Origin: Gammaproteobacteria bacterium
GTDB taxonomy: Bacteria > Pseudomonadota > Gammaproteobacteria > Steroidobacterales > Steroidobacteraceae
Length of the DNA: 23,451 bases
Assembly: GCA_003165495.1 (NCBI GenBank)
Contig: PMMB01000149.1
Span: 1-23,451, forward strand
Direction: 5' to 3'
The translations under genes and the position numbers were made by a program. Below the pieces are notes generated by a model. The model was not told the DNA's origin. It made no database searches and saw only the letters and a list, made by a program, of their open reading frames with translations. Numbering within the stretch: position 1 is the stretch's first letter; each line of letters opens with the position of its first letter. This document shows positions 22,523 to 23,451 of the stretch, one piece after another.

Positions 22523-23451
22523 ATGGTCGAAGCGTCCCAGCAGATAGATGAGCCCTCATCGGCACTGGCGGGGCCGGGCATGGCGGCGGCTGTACGGCGG
22601 GCGTTTCTCGCCACGCGGCCGCCATTCCTTATCGCTTCGTTGTTGCCGGTACTCGTTGGCACCGCTTGGGCCAGCGCGGCTTTTCATCGCTTCAACGGAC
22701 TGCTGTTCGGGCTCGCCCTCGCAGCCACCGTGCTCGCGCACGCAGCGACCAACGTCTACAACGATGTCGGCGATGATCTGATCGGCGCCGATGCCGGCAA
22801 CACGGATCGTATTTATCCGTATACCGGAGGCTCGCGTTTCATCCAAACCGGACTGTTATCGCGCAGCCAGATGACTCGCCTCGCACTCGGCTTGGCTGCT
22901 GCCGCGCTGACTCTCGGCGCGCTGCTCGCGGTGTTGCGCGGCCCCGGTGTGATATTGCTCGGTGTTGTTGGCCTCGGCCTCGGGCTACTGTATTCGCTGC
23001 CCGGCGCGCAGTTATCTGCGCGTGGCATTGGTGAAGCGGCCGTGGCAATCGGCTTCGGCGCACTGCCGGTGCTGGGTAGCGTGTGGTTGCAGACGGGGTT
23101 CATCGATTCTGCTGCAGTACTCTTGTGCGTACCCGTGAGCGCATGGGTGGCGGCGATTCTGATAATCAACGAGGTGCCGGATATCGAGGCGGACCGTCGT
23201 GCGCACAAACGCACGCTTGTTGTGCGCTGGGGTGCGGGCGGTGCGCGCTGGATCTATCGGGGCCTTACCTTGGTCGCCCTAGCAGCCTCGGACGCAGCAG
23301 TCGCACTTCACGCGCTGCCCCTCTGGTCCGCGCTTGCGGCACTGGCGATCGCGACCCTCGGTCTGTGGGCTGTTTGTGGCATATCGATAGAACGCTCAGG
23401 GCGCCGGCGGCTGAAGCAGAGCATTGAGCTAACCCTCGCCATTCACGCACT
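22523..23451 (+). CDS. UbiA-superfamily prenyltransferase, MenA-like, cut by the right edge
   Basis: The ATG has AAAGGA six bases upstream; the frame is open to the window end (about 309 codons). It is a polytopic membrane protein with both aspartate-rich motifs of the superfamily: NVYNDVGDDLIGAD (Asn77/Asp81/Asp85) and NEVPDIEADRRAHKRTLVVRWG (Asp220-Asp224). GGSRFIQTG after the first motif and the NEVPD form of the second are typical of MenA-type (1,4-dihydroxy-2-naphthoate) enzymes more than of UbiA. It transfers a polyprenyl chain to an aromatic or similar acceptor in the inner membrane. No other menaquinone genes are in the window, so the acceptor is open. Confidence 0.87.
   Translation, partial: MVEASQQIDEPSSALAGPGMAAAVRRAFLATRPPFLIASLLPVLVGTAWASAAFHRFNGLLFGLALAATVLAHAATNVYNDVGDDLIGADAGNTDRIYPYTGGSRFIQTGLLSRSQMTRLALGLAAAALTLGALLAVLRGPGVILLGVVGLGLGLLYSLPGAQLSARGIGEAAVAIGFGALPVLGSVWLQTGFIDSAAVLLCVPVSAWVAAILIINEVPDIEADRRAHKRTLVVRWGAGGARWIYRGLTLVALAASDAAVALHALPLWSALAALAIATLGLWAVCGISIERSGRRRLKQSIELTLAIHA

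Overview
The window looks like chromosome from a high-GC gammaproteobacterium. The gene set fits an environmental lineage such as Steroidobacteraceae or relatives: an MSHA-type type IV pilus operon, FecI/FecR-type regulation, a sedolisin, an FTR1 iron permease and several c-type cytochromes. That placement is inferred from gene content and codon style, not from a marker gene. No rRNA, tRNA or CRISPR array was seen.

Left third (1-6210, all minus strand, so read right to left). A pilU-like retraction ATPase is followed by a tightly packed MSHA pilus assembly operon: mshI (PilM-like), a PilN-like protein, mshJ (PilO-like), mshK (PilP-like), mshL (secretin) and the start of mshE (assembly ATPase with a c-di-GMP-type MshEN domain, cut by the window edge). 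Neighbouring genes mostly overlap by a few bases. The mshM and mshN genes usually found between mshL and mshE in Vibrio are missing.

6211-10170. A poorly resolved gap comes first, then a small secreted protein, a perfect hairpin, and a secreted pro-kumamolisin/sedolisin (S53) protease with an intact catalytic set. A decayed IS91-family transposase remnant follows and ends just before the next operon.

10228-13626 (plus). An ECF sigma factor, a FecR-type anti-sigma factor and an exported STN-domain protein form an overlapping operon. In a normal Fec-type system the third gene is a TonB-dependent outer-membrane receptor. Here the STN domain and a TonB-box-like stretch are followed by a compact conserved domain of unknown function and no beta barrel. 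This is the most unusual system in the window. Two gene remnants lie behind it (a cytochrome P460-like tail with CXXCH and a DUF4386 fragment).

13865-15894 (plus). An iron uptake operon: a textbook sigma70 promoter whose -10 box lies inside a perfect Fur-box palindrome, then a cupredoxin-like periplasmic protein, an FTR1 permease with both REXXE motifs, and an outer-membrane-barrel-like protein behind an inverted repeat.

15996-21385. A mixed region: FN3 lipoprotein (minus), an AT-richer gap, S1/P1 nuclease (minus), a diheme cytochrome c (plus) ending in a six-copy 8-bp tandem repeat, an alpha/beta-hydrolase lipoprotein (minus), another gap with a strong inverted repeat, and a small mono-heme cytochrome-like protein (plus).

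21510-23451. Two small ligand-binding-fold proteins (COQ10/RatA-like SRPBCC and SnoaL-like, both minus) are divergent from a UbiA/MenA-type prenyltransferase that runs off the right edge.
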